Source: CAYJMQ01 sp964371555 | GTDB taxonomy: Bacteria > Bdellovibrionota > JACOXK01 > 2-02-FULL-40-11 | Direction: 5' to 3' | Assembly: GCA_964371555.1 (NCBI GenBank) | Contig: CAYJMQ010000009.1 | Span: 1 to 54,145, forward strand | Length of the DNA stretch: 54,145 nucleotides | In this document: positions 5,650 through 14,594 of the stretch, in pieces | Layout of the letters: the number at the start of each line of letters is the position of its first letter | Position numbering within the stretch: position 1 is the stretch's first letter | Position numbers and translations under genes: made by a program | The notes under the pieces: generated by a model | Told to the model about the DNA's origin: nothing | Seen by the model: only the letters and a program-made list of their open reading frames with translations | Database searches by the model: none

Positions 5650-6651
5650 ATGCCAAACTCCCTTTTGGCCTGTTTAGAATGGATAAAACCGGAAAACACT
5701 TGGCAAAAGGCGCCCTTTTTTAGTATACCTCAAAATCTTGTGACGGCGTTTGCAGGAAAACCAGAGTGGATACGGGTCAAGCTCCCGTCCGGGCCAAATT
5801 ATGCCTCGCTCAAAAATTTGGTCAAAGATCTTTCTTTAAACACCGTCTGCGAAGAAGCGCGCTGTCCAAATATAGAAGAATGTTGGAATGGGGGGACAGC
5901 GACCTTTATGCTGATGGGGGATACCTGCACACGCGCCTGCCGTTTCTGTTCAGTTAAATCGGGAAAGCCGGATTTGGCGCTGGATCAGCTTGAGCCGGAA
6001 CATGTGGCCGAAGCCATTGTGAAATTAAATCTGACGTATGCGGTGCTGACCTCGGTGAATCGTGACGATCTTTCTGATGGGGGGGCGTCGCATTTTGCAA
6101 AAACGGTTCGGGCGATTAAAAGTCGTAATTGTGAGATTCTTGTTGAGACGCTGATTCCCGATTTTAATGGTGATCCAAATGCGCTTGACATCATCATCGA
6201 TTCAGGGGCAGAGGTTATTGCGCAAAATATGGAAACGGTTCATCGACTGACGAAAAAAGTGAGAGATTCCCGCTCCGGGTATGAAAAAACTCTTTCTGTG
6301 CTGGAATATATTAAGTTAAAAAAGAGTTCCCTATTTACAAAATCATCTTTAATGCTCGGCCTTGGAGAAGAAGATCATGAAATTTTTGAAACGATGGATG
6401 ATTTGAGATCGGTCGGGGTCGATATTTTGACATTGGGTCAATATCTTCAGCCGACTCAAAAACATCTTCCGGTGAAAGAGTATCTGCACCCCACGCGTTT
6501 CGATCGTATGGCAGCCGTGGGAAGAGAAAAGGGATTTGCGTTTGTTGCGGCGGGGCCGCTTGTCAGAAGCTCCTACCGCGCCGGTGAATTTTTTATTGAA
6601 CATTTGGTTCGAAAGAGGGGGATTCGAAATGGCGCAGGCGCTCATGGCTGA
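5650..6651 (+). CDS. lipA: Lipoyl synthase (radical SAM)
   Basis: LipA inserts two sulfurs into protein-bound octanoyl groups to make lipoyl. From the ATG at 5650 it is 333 residues, close to the usual 290-320. The auxiliary cluster motif C-x4-C-x5-C is at residues 67, 72 and 78 (CEEARCPNIEEC). The radical SAM motif CTRACRFC is at 93-100, and the C-terminal RSSYRAGE carries the serine ligand. The reading frame extends back to 5500, but that part lies in a dispersed repeat. The start is uncertain: GGAGG at 5625-5629 is 20 nt from ATG 5650 but only 8 nt from an in-frame ATT at 5638. It heads the dehydrogenase operon and overlaps pdhA by 23 bp. Confidence 0.93.
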   Translation: MPNSLLACLEWIKPENTWQKAPFFSIPQNLVTAFAGKPEWIRVKLPSGPNYASLKNLVKDLSLNTVCEEARCPNIEECWNGGTATFMLMGDTCTRACRFCSVKSGKPDLALDQLEPEHVAEAIVKLNLTYAVLTSVNRDDLSDGGASHFAKTVRAIKSRNCEILVETLIPDFNGDPNALDIIIDSGAEVIAQNMETVHRLTKKVRDSRSGYEKTLSVLEYIKLKKSSLFTKSSLMLGLGEEDHEIFETMDDLRSVGVDILTLGQYLQPTQKHLPVKEYLHPTRFDRMAAVGREKGFAFVAAGPLVRSSYRAGEFFIEHLVRKRGIRNGAGAHG

Positions 6652-7771
6652 TCATCAGATGACTCAGGTGATTCAGGTTTTGGATCCTGATGGAAAGGTC
6701 ATCGATGCTTCTTTGGAACCCAAACTGAGCGACGAGAATCTTCACAAGCTCTATCGCGTGATGGTCTTGACGCGCGAGCTTGATCAGCGCTGTCTTTCAC
6801 TGCAGCGGCAGGGGCGGATTGGTTTTTATGTGACAAGCACCGGGCAGGAGGCGGTTGCCGCGAGTGGCCTTGCAATGGAGCCTTCCGACTGGATTTTTCC
6901 CGCCTATCGTGAACATGCGGTGGCGCTTATTCGTGGATTTCCACTTAAATATTTTCTGGCTCAACTTTTTGGCAATGAGCTCGATCTTTTGAAAGGGCGC
7001 CAGATGCCAAATCATTTTGCCCACCGCCCAACCCACTATGTTTCGATTTCGAGTCCGATCGGAACCCAGATTTCTCATGCGGTGGGAGCGGCGATTGCGG
7101 CGAAGCTTTGTGGGCACAAAACGGTTTCTATTACTTATTTTGGAGATGGGGGGACATCCTCAAATGATTTCCACGCGGGGATGAATTTTGCGGGGGTATT
7201 GCTCGCCCCCTGTATTTTTTATTGTTCAAATAATCAGTATGCAATTTCTGTCCCTGTCGAAAAGCAGACGGCAGAACCGCTGATTGCCCAGAAAGCATTG
7301 GCTTATGGATTCAGAGGGATTCGTGTGGATGGCAACGATCCGCTGGCTGTCTATTGCGTCGTAAAGGAGGCGGCCGATCGCGCGCGTGAAGGAAAAGGGC
7401 CGACGCTGATTGAAGCCTTTACCTTTCGAATGGGGGCGCATAGCTCTTCTGATGATCCCACCCGTTACTGCCCGAAGGAAAAATATGAGGAATGGGCAAA
7501 AAAAGATCCGATTCGTCGTTTCAAACACTATCTCATTCGAAAAGCGATCTGGAGCGAAGAAAAAGACCAGGCAGAGATCGAGTCGATTAAAAAGGAGATT
7601 AACGAGACGATTGAAGAAGTGCGCAAAGCCTCTCCCCCTTCTTTATCAACGATTTTTGAAGATGTTTATGCTGACATGCCGCATACATTGGCATTGCAAA
7701 GAGAGGAACTTCTGAAAGAGGCGAGAAGGAAAGGAACCTTTCAGAATACATCAGAGGTTTTTCCTCTGTAG
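6629..7771 (+). CDS. pdhA: 2-oxoacid dehydrogenase E1 alpha (pyruvate type likely)
   Basis: This 380-residue subunit of a thiamine-diphosphate E1 decarboxylates the 2-oxoacid and forms an alpha2beta2 enzyme with the next gene. The ThDP motif runs from GDGGTSSNDFHAG to CSNNQYAIS. SSPIGTQISHAVGAA and the SSDDPTRY loop are typical of E1 alpha. Some of these motifs are shared with branched-chain 2-oxoacid dehydrogenases, so substrate choice is not settled by sequence. The start at 6629 is preferred over 6536 because a GGGGG ribosome site precedes it and the upstream part lies inside lipA. Confidence 0.9.
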   Translation: MAQALMADHQMTQVIQVLDPDGKVIDASLEPKLSDENLHKLYRVMVLTRELDQRCLSLQRQGRIGFYVTSTGQEAVAASGLAMEPSDWIFPAYREHAVALIRGFPLKYFLAQLFGNELDLLKGRQMPNHFAHRPTHYVSISSPIGTQISHAVGAAIAAKLCGHKTVSITYFGDGGTSSNDFHAGMNFAGVLLAPCIFYCSNNQYAISVPVEKQTAEPLIAQKALAYGFRGIRVDGNDPLAVYCVVKEAADRAREGKGPTLIEAFTFRMGAHSSSDDPTRYCPKEKYEEWAKKDPIRRFKHYLIRKAIWSEEKDQAEIESIKKEINETIEEVRKASPPSLSTIFEDVYADMPHTLALQREELLKEARRKGTFQNTSEVFPL

Positions 7772-7784
7772 AAGGGACTCTTAA

Positions 7785-8756
7785 ATGTTATTGACACTCA
7801 TACAAGCGATTAATGACGCGTTAAAAACAGAAATGAAACATGATGATCGGGTCGTTGTTTTTGGCGAAGATGTTGGGTGCGTTGGCGGGGTTTTTCGGGC
7901 GACGGAAGGGATTCAAAAAGAGTTCGGAGAAAAAAGGTGTTTTGATACCCCGCTTTCAGAATGTGGAATTATTGGAACAGCGGTTGGGATGGCGCTCTAT
8001 GGCATGAGGCCTGTCGCTGAGATTCAGTTTCTGGATTTTATTTATCCGTCATTTGATCAAATCGTGTCGGAGGCGGCAAAAATGCGTTATCGTTCCGGTG
8101 GACAATTTACGGTTCCGCTTGTGATTCGAACCCCTTATGGGGGAGGTATTAAAGGGGGGCACTATCATTCACAAAGTACGGAGGCGTTTTTTGCGCATAC
8201 GCCGGGTTTGAAGGTTGTGATTCCCTCGACACCGCAAGATGCGAAGGGGCTTCTCATTTCATCCATTCGTGATGAAGACCCTGTGATTTTTTTAGAGCCG
8301 AAAAGATTATATCGATCGGTAAAAGGGGAGGTTCCGGAAGGAGACTTTGCTGTCCCCCTCGGGAAGGCGCGGACCGTCCGGTCTGGAGGGGATGTTTCTC
8401 TCTTTTGTTATGGAGCGATGGCGCCGATTTGTGAAGAGGCGGCAAGAGAGGCAGATAAAAAAGGAATCTCAGTTGAAGTCATCGATCTTCGGACACTTGT
8501 CCCATTGGATGTCGATGCGATTCTTGAATCGGCCAGAAAAACAGGACGGGTGGCGATTGTGCATGAAGCGGTTAAAACAGCGGGATTTGGCGCTGAAATT
8601 TCTGCGCTCATTGCGGAATCTGCAATCGAATATTTAAAAGGGCCGATTCTTCGCGTTTGCGGCTTTGACACACCCTTTCCTTATACGTTAGAGCATGTTT
8701 ATCTGCCCGATGCGAAGAGGGTGCTTATGGCGATAGAGAAGTTGAGTCAGTATTAA
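7785..8756 (+). CDS. pdhB: 2-oxoacid dehydrogenase E1 beta
   Basis: This is the 323-residue transketolase-like beta subunit that completes the E1 active site with PdhA. Signature stretches are VFGEDVGCVGGVFRAT, the TPLSECGIIGTAVGMA segment carrying the ThDP-activating Glu, and EIQFLDFIYPSFDQIVSEAA. The C-terminal transketolase domain includes EVIDLRTLVPLD. Length is normal. The gene follows pdhA by 13 bp and precedes the E2 gene by 22 bp in the same operon. Confidence 0.92.
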   Translation: MLLTLIQAINDALKTEMKHDDRVVVFGEDVGCVGGVFRATEGIQKEFGEKRCFDTPLSECGIIGTAVGMALYGMRPVAEIQFLDFIYPSFDQIVSEAAKMRYRSGGQFTVPLVIRTPYGGGIKGGHYHSQSTEAFFAHTPGLKVVIPSTPQDAKGLLISSIRDEDPVIFLEPKRLYRSVKGEVPEGDFAVPLGKARTVRSGGDVSLFCYGAMAPICEEAAREADKKGISVEVIDLRTLVPLDVDAILESARKTGRVAIVHEAVKTAGFGAEISALIAESAIEYLKGPILRVCGFDTPFPYTLEHVYLPDAKRVLMAIEKLSQY

Positions 8757-8778
8757 GTTATCCTGAAGGAGAATTTAT

Positions 8779-9969
8779 ATGGATTTTAAATTACCGGATA
8801 TTGGCGAAGGGGTTCACGAGGGGGAGATTGTAAAATGGCTTGTGAAGGAGGGGGATAGTGTCTCTGAAGATCAGCCCATGGTAGAGGTGATGACCGACAA
8901 AGCGACCGTCGAAATTCCTTCGCCGGTGAAAGGAAAAATCCAAAAAATTTATTTCAAAGAGGGGGAGACGGTTCAGGTTGAGTCTGTTTTGGTGAGTATC
9001 TTTGAGGAAGGGGAAGAAGGGGTTGTTTCTGCCCCCAAGGAATTTGCTCATGAAAAGCCTATTCCTTCCATTTCTCAGCCGAGGCCATCTGGCGAGGTTA
9101 TCGCCATGCCAGCCGTTCGAAAATTGGCGAGGGAGCTTGGGGTTGATTTGGCAAATATCAAAGGCAGCGGTCCTGCTGGAAGAATTACGGAAGAAGATGT
9201 GAAAAAAGCGGCGGTGCCTCAGGTAGTACAAAAGGGGATGGACGGGCGTTTTACACCCATCGCTATTGCTAAGTTAGGGGGAGAAGAGCGAATTCCACTT
9301 CGTGGAATCCGAAAAACGATTGCCCATCATCTTCAGATGTCAAAATATTATGCCCCGCATTTTAGCTATATAGAAGAGGTCGACCTGACCGATCTTGTAA
9401 AACTTCGGGAAAAAAAGAAAAAAGAGATTGAAAAGAAAGGGGTCAGGCTTACCTATCTTTCCTATATTGTGAAGGCCTTAATTCCAGCATTAAAGCAATT
9501 CCCCTATCTCAACGCCTCGCTGGATGAAACAACCCAGGAGATTGTTCTCAAAAAATATTATAACATTGGAATCGCGGTAGCGACGCCGGATGGGCTTGTT
9601 GTGCCTGTCGTGAAAGGGGTCGATCAAAAACCGCTCTTGGAAGTTGCCGCAGAGATTGTCCGACTTTCCGATGCGGTCAGAAGCCATAAGGCGACACCTC
9701 AAGAGATGCGCGGCTCTTCCTTTACCGTCACAAGTATTGGCTCCATTGGAGGGGTTTTCGCAACACCGATTATCAACTACCCCGATGTTGCGATTTTAGG
9801 GGTGAATCGGATAACAGAGCGCCCTGTTGTTAGAAAGGGAAAAGTTACAGTTCGGCACATTCTCTATCTTTCGTTAACCCTCGACCATCGGGTTGTAGAT
9901 GGAGCTGTTGCGGCGGAGTTTATGAACTCCTTGGTGAAGATTCTGGAGAAACCGTCTACCATAGAGTAA
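8779..9969 (+). CDS. pdhC: Dihydrolipoyl acyltransferase E2
   Basis: This is the 396-residue core of the complex, transferring the acyl group to CoA. One lipoyl domain occupies residues 1-76, with the lipoyl lysine at K41 in VMTDKATVEIPSP. A peripheral-subunit-binding domain is at about 111-146 (AMPAVRKLARELGVDL then GRITEEDV). The catalytic domain has the active-site LTLDHRVVDGA near the C-terminus. A single lipoyl domain is typical of branched-chain and many bacterial pyruvate E2s. The Shine-Dalgarno gaaggag precedes the ATG. Confidence 0.93.
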   Translation: MDFKLPDIGEGVHEGEIVKWLVKEGDSVSEDQPMVEVMTDKATVEIPSPVKGKIQKIYFKEGETVQVESVLVSIFEEGEEGVVSAPKEFAHEKPIPSISQPRPSGEVIAMPAVRKLARELGVDLANIKGSGPAGRITEEDVKKAAVPQVVQKGMDGRFTPIAIAKLGGEERIPLRGIRKTIAHHLQMSKYYAPHFSYIEEVDLTDLVKLREKKKKEIEKKGVRLTYLSYIVKALIPALKQFPYLNASLDETTQEIVLKKYYNIGIAVATPDGLVVPVVKGVDQKPLLEVAAEIVRLSDAVRSHKATPQEMRGSSFTVTSIGSIGGVFATPIINYPDVAILGVNRITERPVVRKGKVTVRHILYLSLTLDHRVVDGAVAAEFMNSLVKILEKPSTIE

Positions 9970-9985
9970 ATATGAAGGATGGTAT

Positions 9986-11395
9986 ATGAAAACAGATGTC
10001 GTTGTTATCGGGGCAGGACCTGGCGGATATGTCTGTGCGATTCGTCTTTCGCAGCTTGGGAAAAAAGTCATTCTTGTGGAAAGAGACAAGCTGGGGGGCG
10101 AGTGTCTAAATTACGGTTGTATTCCTTCAAAGGCGCTGATCTTTGCCAGCTCCCTTTTTGACAAAATCAAAAAGGGGGATTCCTTTGGAATTGAAACGAG
10201 CCAATGTCGTGTTAATCTTGAAAAACTTCAGATTTTTCGTGCCAACCTCGTTTCCAAATTGAATTCTGGAATTGCCTTTCTTTTAAAACAAAACAGGGTC
10301 GAATTTCTGAATGGTGAAGCAGAATTTATTTCACCAAAAAAAGTTTCTGTAAAACAGGCCGATGGTTCTCAAGAAATTGAAGCCGATTTTTTTGTGATTG
10401 CAACAGGATCTTCTTCCGCTCAAATACCCGGTTTCGAATTTGATGGTCGCCTTGTCATCGGTTCCAAAGAGGCATTGGAACTTAAAGCGCTTCCAAAAGA
10501 GCTGATCGTTCTTGGCGGGGGTGTCATTGGTTTGGAGCTTGGCACCTATTTTTCAAAATTGGGGAGCAAGGTGACGGTTGTCGAAATGATGCCCCAGCTT
10601 TTGACCGGGATTCCACAAGATCTTGTTTCGGTCGTAGAGCGGGCGCTCACAAAGCGCGGTGTGACGGTTCATAAGAATGTCAAAGCGAAGAAAGTGGAGA
10701 AAGGGGAAGATGTGCGGCTTATTTATGAAGAAGGGGGGGGCGAAAAATCGATCTCTGCCGATCAGCTTTTGGTAACTATCGGAAGAAAAGCGAATACAGA
10801 AAGACTCGGGCTTGATAAAATTGGGGTTCAGCTCAAAGAGAAGGGTTTTATCTCTGTGAATGAGTCGTGTCAGACAGCCGTCTCACATATTTATGCCATT
10901 GGGGATGTGATTGGAGCGCCGCTTCTGGCGCATAAGGCTTCTTATGAAGGGGTGGAGGTGGCTCAAGCGATTTCGGGCGGGGGGAAAAAGAGGGCAAAAC
11001 CGGCAATACCGTGGGCGATCTTTACCGATCCTGAAATCGCGCATGTGGGGTTGACGGAGGAAGAGGCCAAAGAGAAATACGATTCAAAGGGGGGGATTTG
11101 CGTTGGCAAATTTCCATTTGCGGCGCTGGGGAGGGCATTGGCTGTTTCCGAAGCGGAAGGATTCGTAAAAGTTGTCTCCGATAAACAATCAGAAGAGGTG
11201 CTTGGGGTCTCCATTGTCGGCTCTCATGCGTCTGATCTGATTTCCGAGGGGGCGCTTGCGGTAACCCATCGACTGAAACTCCATGATCTTTCGGCGACGA
11301 TTCACCCCCATCCGACCCTCCCCGAAGCGTTGATGGAGGCGGCCGAAGCCGCGCAGGGGAAGGCGATTCATATTTTTAATCGTCCATCGTCATGA
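9986..11395 (+). CDS. lpdA: Dihydrolipoamide dehydrogenase E3
   Basis: This 469-residue FAD disulfide reductase re-oxidises dihydrolipoyl groups with NAD+. The FAD-binding GAGPGGYVCAIRLSQLG is at the N-terminus. The redox pair is C40/C45 (GGECLNYGCIPSK), and the NAD Rossmann GGGVIGLELG lies mid-protein. HPHPTLPEAL holds the catalytic His-Glu pair near the C-terminus. It is 16 bp after the E2 gene and 3 bp before lipB, so the whole complex is one transcript. The ATG at 9986 follows gaaggatgg. Confidence 0.96.
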   Translation: MKTDVVVIGAGPGGYVCAIRLSQLGKKVILVERDKLGGECLNYGCIPSKALIFASSLFDKIKKGDSFGIETSQCRVNLEKLQIFRANLVSKLNSGIAFLLKQNRVEFLNGEAEFISPKKVSVKQADGSQEIEADFFVIATGSSSAQIPGFEFDGRLVIGSKEALELKALPKELIVLGGGVIGLELGTYFSKLGSKVTVVEMMPQLLTGIPQDLVSVVERALTKRGVTVHKNVKAKKVEKGEDVRLIYEEGGGEKSISADQLLVTIGRKANTERLGLDKIGVQLKEKGFISVNESCQTAVSHIYAIGDVIGAPLLAHKASYEGVEVAQAISGGGKKRAKPAIPWAIFTDPEIAHVGLTEEEAKEKYDSKGGICVGKFPFAALGRALAVSEAEGFVKVVSDKQSEEVLGVSIVGSHASDLISEGALAVTHRLKLHDLSATIHPHPTLPEALMEAAEAAQGKAIHIFNRPSS

Positions 11396-11398
11396 ACA

Positions 11399-11998
11399 AT
11401 GAAAGTCATTGATCTGGGACATAGCTCATTTGTTGCCACATGGGCGCTCCAACATGAATTTCTTGAAAAAAGAATTAAGAATGAAATTTCTGATACCCTC
11501 CTTCTCGTCGAACACCCCCCGGTGATTACCAAAGGGCGAGGCGCTTCTGATAGAGATATTTTGAGCCGCAGCTTGCAGAGCCGCCGCTTCCCCATTTTCG
11601 AAATTGAGCGCGGTGGAAAGGTGACCTATCATGGACCCGGTCAGGTTGTGGGTTATCCGATTGTCGATCTCGGTCCTTCTCGTCGCATTAAAGCCTACGT
11701 TTGCAATTTGGAAGAAATGTTGATCCGCGTGCTGCATCATTTCGATATTCGAGCAGCAAGAGAAGCGGGGGCAACCGGTGTTTGGGCTGACGGGAAAAAA
11801 ATTGGATCGATCGGGATCGCTGTTAAAAAAAATGTGGCCTACCATGGATTTTCGCTCAATGTGAATACCGATCTCAGTCATTATGATTCGATTTTACCGT
11901 GCGGTTTCAACTCGACTATGATGACTTCGATGCAGAGACTTTTGGGAAAAGAAGTTCCAATAGATGAAGTGAAAAAAAGCATTGCCAGATCCTTATGA
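11399..11998 (+). CDS. lipB: Octanoyl-ACP:protein octanoyltransferase
   Basis: This 199-residue enzyme transfers octanoyl from ACP to lipoyl domains, the step before LipA. The family signature RGGKVTYHGPGQVVGYP is present. So is the catalytic Lys region GVWADGKKIGSIGIA and the catalytic Cys in ILPCGFNS. The ATG follows the lpdA stop by 3 bp, and the TGA overlaps the aroE ATG (ATGA). With lipA at the head of the operon, the cluster supplies both the enzyme complex and its cofactor. Confidence 0.95.
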   Translation: MKVIDLGHSSFVATWALQHEFLEKRIKNEISDTLLLVEHPPVITKGRGASDRDILSRSLQSRRFPIFEIERGGKVTYHGPGQVVGYPIVDLGPSRRIKAYVCNLEEMLIRVLHHFDIRAAREAGATGVWADGKKIGSIGIAVKKNVAYHGFSLNVNTDLSHYDSILPCGFNSTMMTSMQRLLGKEVPIDEVKKSIARSL

Positions 11999-12819
11999 AA
12001 AGATGGATCGGCGTATTAGGCTATCCGCTGACACACTCCCTTTCAAAATCATTTCATGAAAAGATTCTAAAAGAGAAACAAATAGATTGTGAATTTCGTG
12101 TCATGGAATGGGCGCCGGCCACCTTTAAAGAAAAAATAGTCTCTTTGAAACAAGATGACTCTTGTATCGGCTTTTCCATAACCATGCCTTATAAAGAGAC
12201 GATCAGGTTTTATTGTGACGAGTTAGATACCCTTTCCCCCCCTCTTTCAAAAAAAACAGGTGTCGTCAACGCCCTAAAAAATGTCGATGGAAAATGGTTT
12301 GGCTTTAACACCGACGGGCCGGGATTTTTAGAAAGCCTTCGAAAATGGCAACCGGCGCCACCGAAGTCAGCCACCGTTGTTTTCTTAGGCTGTGGCGCCA
12401 CGGCAAAGACATTGAGTTTTGTGCTCGCCGAACAAGGGTATCGCGATTTTGTCTTTATCAATAGAACCGTTGAGAAGGCGATTGCATGGGGAGGGAAGTT
12501 AAAAACTTACTTTAATGACGTCATCCTGAGAAGCGCTGGAGGCGTCCTCCTTCCAAAAACCAATCTCTTCATTATAAACACCACCCCTATTTCCACAGAA
12601 CGCGAACTTTGGAAAGATTTAAACATTAAAAAACTCTCTTCTCCAATTTGGTTTTTCGATGTCCTCTATAACCCCTCGCCGACCTGGCTTTTCAATGAGT
12701 TCAAGAAACGCGACTTTTGTACCATGAATGGCCTCTCCATGTTTGAATCACAGGCAAGGCTTTCTTTTAAAAACTGGATCTCCGATGGAGATTCCTCGGC
12801 ATTTCATGCCTCGGGATGA
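11995..12819 (+). CDS. aroE: Shikimate dehydrogenase
   Basis: This 274-residue enzyme reduces 3-dehydroshikimate in aromatic amino-acid synthesis. Shikimate binding is shown by GYPLTHSLSKSFHE, and the catalytic Lys lies in ITMPYKETI. GFNTDGPGFLESL is the conserved NTD region. The dinucleotide loop is GCGATAKTL in place of the usual GAGGAA-type. The last 11 residues (DGDSSAFHASG) are encoded by a dispersed hairpin-type repeat (gattcctcgg...cctcgggatgac), so the natural C-terminus seems to have been altered by repeat insertion. It is translationally coupled to lipB. Confidence 0.9.
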   Translation: MKRWIGVLGYPLTHSLSKSFHEKILKEKQIDCEFRVMEWAPATFKEKIVSLKQDDSCIGFSITMPYKETIRFYCDELDTLSPPLSKKTGVVNALKNVDGKWFGFNTDGPGFLESLRKWQPAPPKSATVVFLGCGATAKTLSFVLAEQGYRDFVFINRTVEKAIAWGGKLKTYFNDVILRSAGGVLLPKTNLFIINTTPISTERELWKDLNIKKLSSPIWFFDVLYNPSPTWLFNEFKKRDFCTMNGLSMFESQARLSFKNWISDGDSSAFHASG

Positions 12820-12901
12820 CTTTTGGAATTGAGAATTTCCTTGCATTTTTTTCTGGATTAAGCGAAGTGGGCTCCTATCCTAACTAAGGAGGGAACACTA
12901 T

Positions 12902-13453
12902 ATGAAAAATAAAATTCTTTTTGTGGCTATTTTCTTCCTGAGCGCTCCGCTTTTTGCGGGCAATGTGAGCTTGATCTGCAAGAACTTTGATGGAAAAGAG
13001 GTTGTGAATCTCGAGTTAATTGTGGATCACGATTTGCTCAGTCAGCCGGGGATTGATTTAAAACGTTTTAAGGGGAAGGATTTTACATTTCAAGTTGAGG
13101 AGTGGCGCTTTTCACATCTGAAATATATCTTCTTAATCCTTCCTGTAGAAGTGAATGAATTGACATCCAAAAATAAAAAATATTCAAGTCTCGTCACTGT
13201 AGACGTCAAAAATAATGGATTTGAATTGAGGGCAGATCTGGTTTTGAAGGAACACGATGACGATTACTGGCAGGGGTTTGTTTTGAAAATACAAGACTTC
13301 TTTGAACCTTCATTCCAGATAGGAGGAAAAACCTCGATAACGGTCACCCGGAACCGTGACCGCTTTGGCTACCGTCATCTTTTTTTTGCTGAGTTGGCAA
13401 ATGAAGAGGAAGGCGACTCAGAGATTGAAAAGTTACTTTGTGTGAATCTATAG
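12902..13453 (+). CDS. Periplasmic protein of unknown function
   Basis: This 183-residue protein has a clear signal peptide (KILFVAIFFLSAPLFA then GNVS). The mature part alternates beta-type segments and charged residues, and I recognise no family. A strong ribosome site (aaggaggg) precedes the ATG. It stands alone between aroE and the convergent rhodanese gene, whose stop is 3 bp away. The 82-bp gap before it includes the tail of the repeat that ends aroE, and I saw no convincing promoter there. Confidence 0.65.
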   Translation: MKNKILFVAIFFLSAPLFAGNVSLICKNFDGKEVVNLELIVDHDLLSQPGIDLKRFKGKDFTFQVEEWRFSHLKYIFLILPVEVNELTSKNKKYSSLVTVDVKNNGFELRADLVLKEHDDDYWQGFVLKIQDFFEPSFQIGGKTSITVTRNRDRFGYRHLFFAELANEEEGDSEIEKLLCVNL

Positions 13454-13455
13454 AC

Positions 13456-13965
13456 TTAAGCAGCCTTTTTTTTCGGGACCGGTTTCTGTTGCAGCTCAGG
13501 TGGTTTTGGCGCAGGTGTTTGAACAATGTTTCCCGGTTTTGGGGGATGGGTGATTCCAGGCTGTGGCGGTTTTGTCGCGGTTGGCAGAGGCTTTGGCGCC
13601 AAAGGGTTCATGACGATATCGTGCGGTTTGTAATTGGGATCCCCCTCGAGGGGATAAAGTTTTCTGGCCCATTCCTCGAGTCCCCCCTGAAGTCTAAAGA
13701 CGCGAAATCCATGTGCCGCCAGATATTCCTGGGCAAATTCCCCCCCACGGCATCGCAGGCCAGTCGAATAAACAATAATATCGATTTGATGACTCAGCCA
13801 CTGACCTGCCTTTATCTCCAGCTCTTCCAGCGGAATGTTGATCGCTCCCTGTATGTGTGCTCGTGTGTAGTCCGAATGAGGGAGGACATCTACGAGAATA
13901 AAGTCTTCGTGATTGTCGATCTTTGCCTTTAATTCATCTGACGTCAAAACTTTCTCTTTTTTCAT
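13456..13965 (-). CDS. Rhodanese-domain protein with Pro-rich tail
   Basis: This is 169 residues. Residues about 5-110 form a rhodanese domain: FILVDVLPHSDYTRAHIQGA, INIPLEEL, then the active loop STGLRCRGGEFAQEYL with the candidate sulfur-carrying Cys, and GFRVFRLQGGLEEWA. The last 55 residues are Pro/Lys-rich (KPLPTATKPPQP, KPVPKKKAA), a low-complexity extension that may tether or cross the envelope. There is no signal peptide, so it is probably cytoplasmic. Sulfurtransferase activity is plausible but unproven. Confidence 0.8.
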   Translation of the reverse strand: MKKEKVLTSDELKAKIDNHEDFILVDVLPHSDYTRAHIQGAINIPLEELEIKAGQWLSHQIDIIVYSTGLRCRGGEFAQEYLAAHGFRVFRLQGGLEEWARKLYPLEGDPNYKPHDIVMNPLAPKPLPTATKPPQPGITHPPKPGNIVQTPAPKPPELQQKPVPKKKAA

Positions 13966-14013
13966 GGCATTTATTTCCTTCTGTTCTTTAATTGCTTTAT
14001 CGGATTTTATTTA

Positions 14014-14100
14014 CAAATCTTAAATGAATTTTTGTTGCATACCCCAGTGGCTTTGGAATAGGGTAGGGCAAACCATCGCAAGCGATGGTTTTTCAGACAA
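14014..14100 (+). repeat. 87-bp direct repeat, copy 1 (leader plus start codon)
   Basis: Identical over 87 bases to 14595-14681. It contains an AT-rich stretch, then a perfect hairpin AAACCATCGC-AA-GCGATGGTTT (14070-14091) whose right arm includes the ATG at 14085 used by the following gene. The hairpin could hide the start codon. Confidence 0.95.
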
Positions 14101-14558
14101 GGAATTTGAAAAAAGAGTCCGGGCACGCCTCGGAAACACAGTCAAAAGACAAACATATAGAAAATATAAAAAAAGTTAGTCCCGTTAAGATACCAGGGAC
14201 ATCAATATTATTGCCGCCATTTGACTATGATGATCCCAATATTCGGTTGTGGATTAACCAGCAAATAACCAAGCTCAAAAAGAAAGACGCAAAATTTACA
14301 TATGAAAAATTTCTTAAAAAGCTGGCTAGCAAAATTTTTTTAATAGATGATAATAACTTCAATATTGATATAGCTGATCTTATCATTGAAGATAGCAAAA
14401 TTTGTGCATTACCTCCTAATTGGAGATACCTCCAGAGAAAAGAAGAAAAAGAGCTCAGAAAAAAGTGGATTGAAGAGTCGGGTTATACTGAAAAAGACTA
14501 TGAAGAACGCTTAAAGATTGCACACAAAAATTTAAAAAAAGATCAAACACACAAATGA
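14085..14558 (+). CDS. Unknown small protein, family shared with 1085-1399
   Basis: This 157-residue charged protein is AT-rich compared with its neighbours, with no signal or membrane segment, and is of unknown function. It shares QSxDKH, LPxxDYxDP, a following Trp, TxExxxKxxxLAxKI and AxDxIxE with the 104-residue protein at 1085-1399, in the same order and spacing. Its C-terminal third (LPPNWRYLQRKEEKELRKKW) may correspond to the start of the protein at 1299-1679. Translation starts inside the 87-bp repeat (ATG 14085), with an in-frame TTG soon after as an alternative. The gene and its repeat sit between the rhodanese gene and dcd and look inserted. Confidence 0.65.
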   Translation: MVFQTRNLKKESGHASETQSKDKHIENIKKVSPVKIPGTSILLPPFDYDDPNIRLWINQQITKLKKKDAKFTYEKFLKKLASKIFLIDDNNFNIDIADLIIEDSKICALPPNWRYLQRKEEKELRKKWIEESGYTEKDYEERLKIAHKNLKKDQTHK

Positions 14559-14594
14559 AAATCGATGGGATCCCTCGTCACTTTGCTCCTTGGG

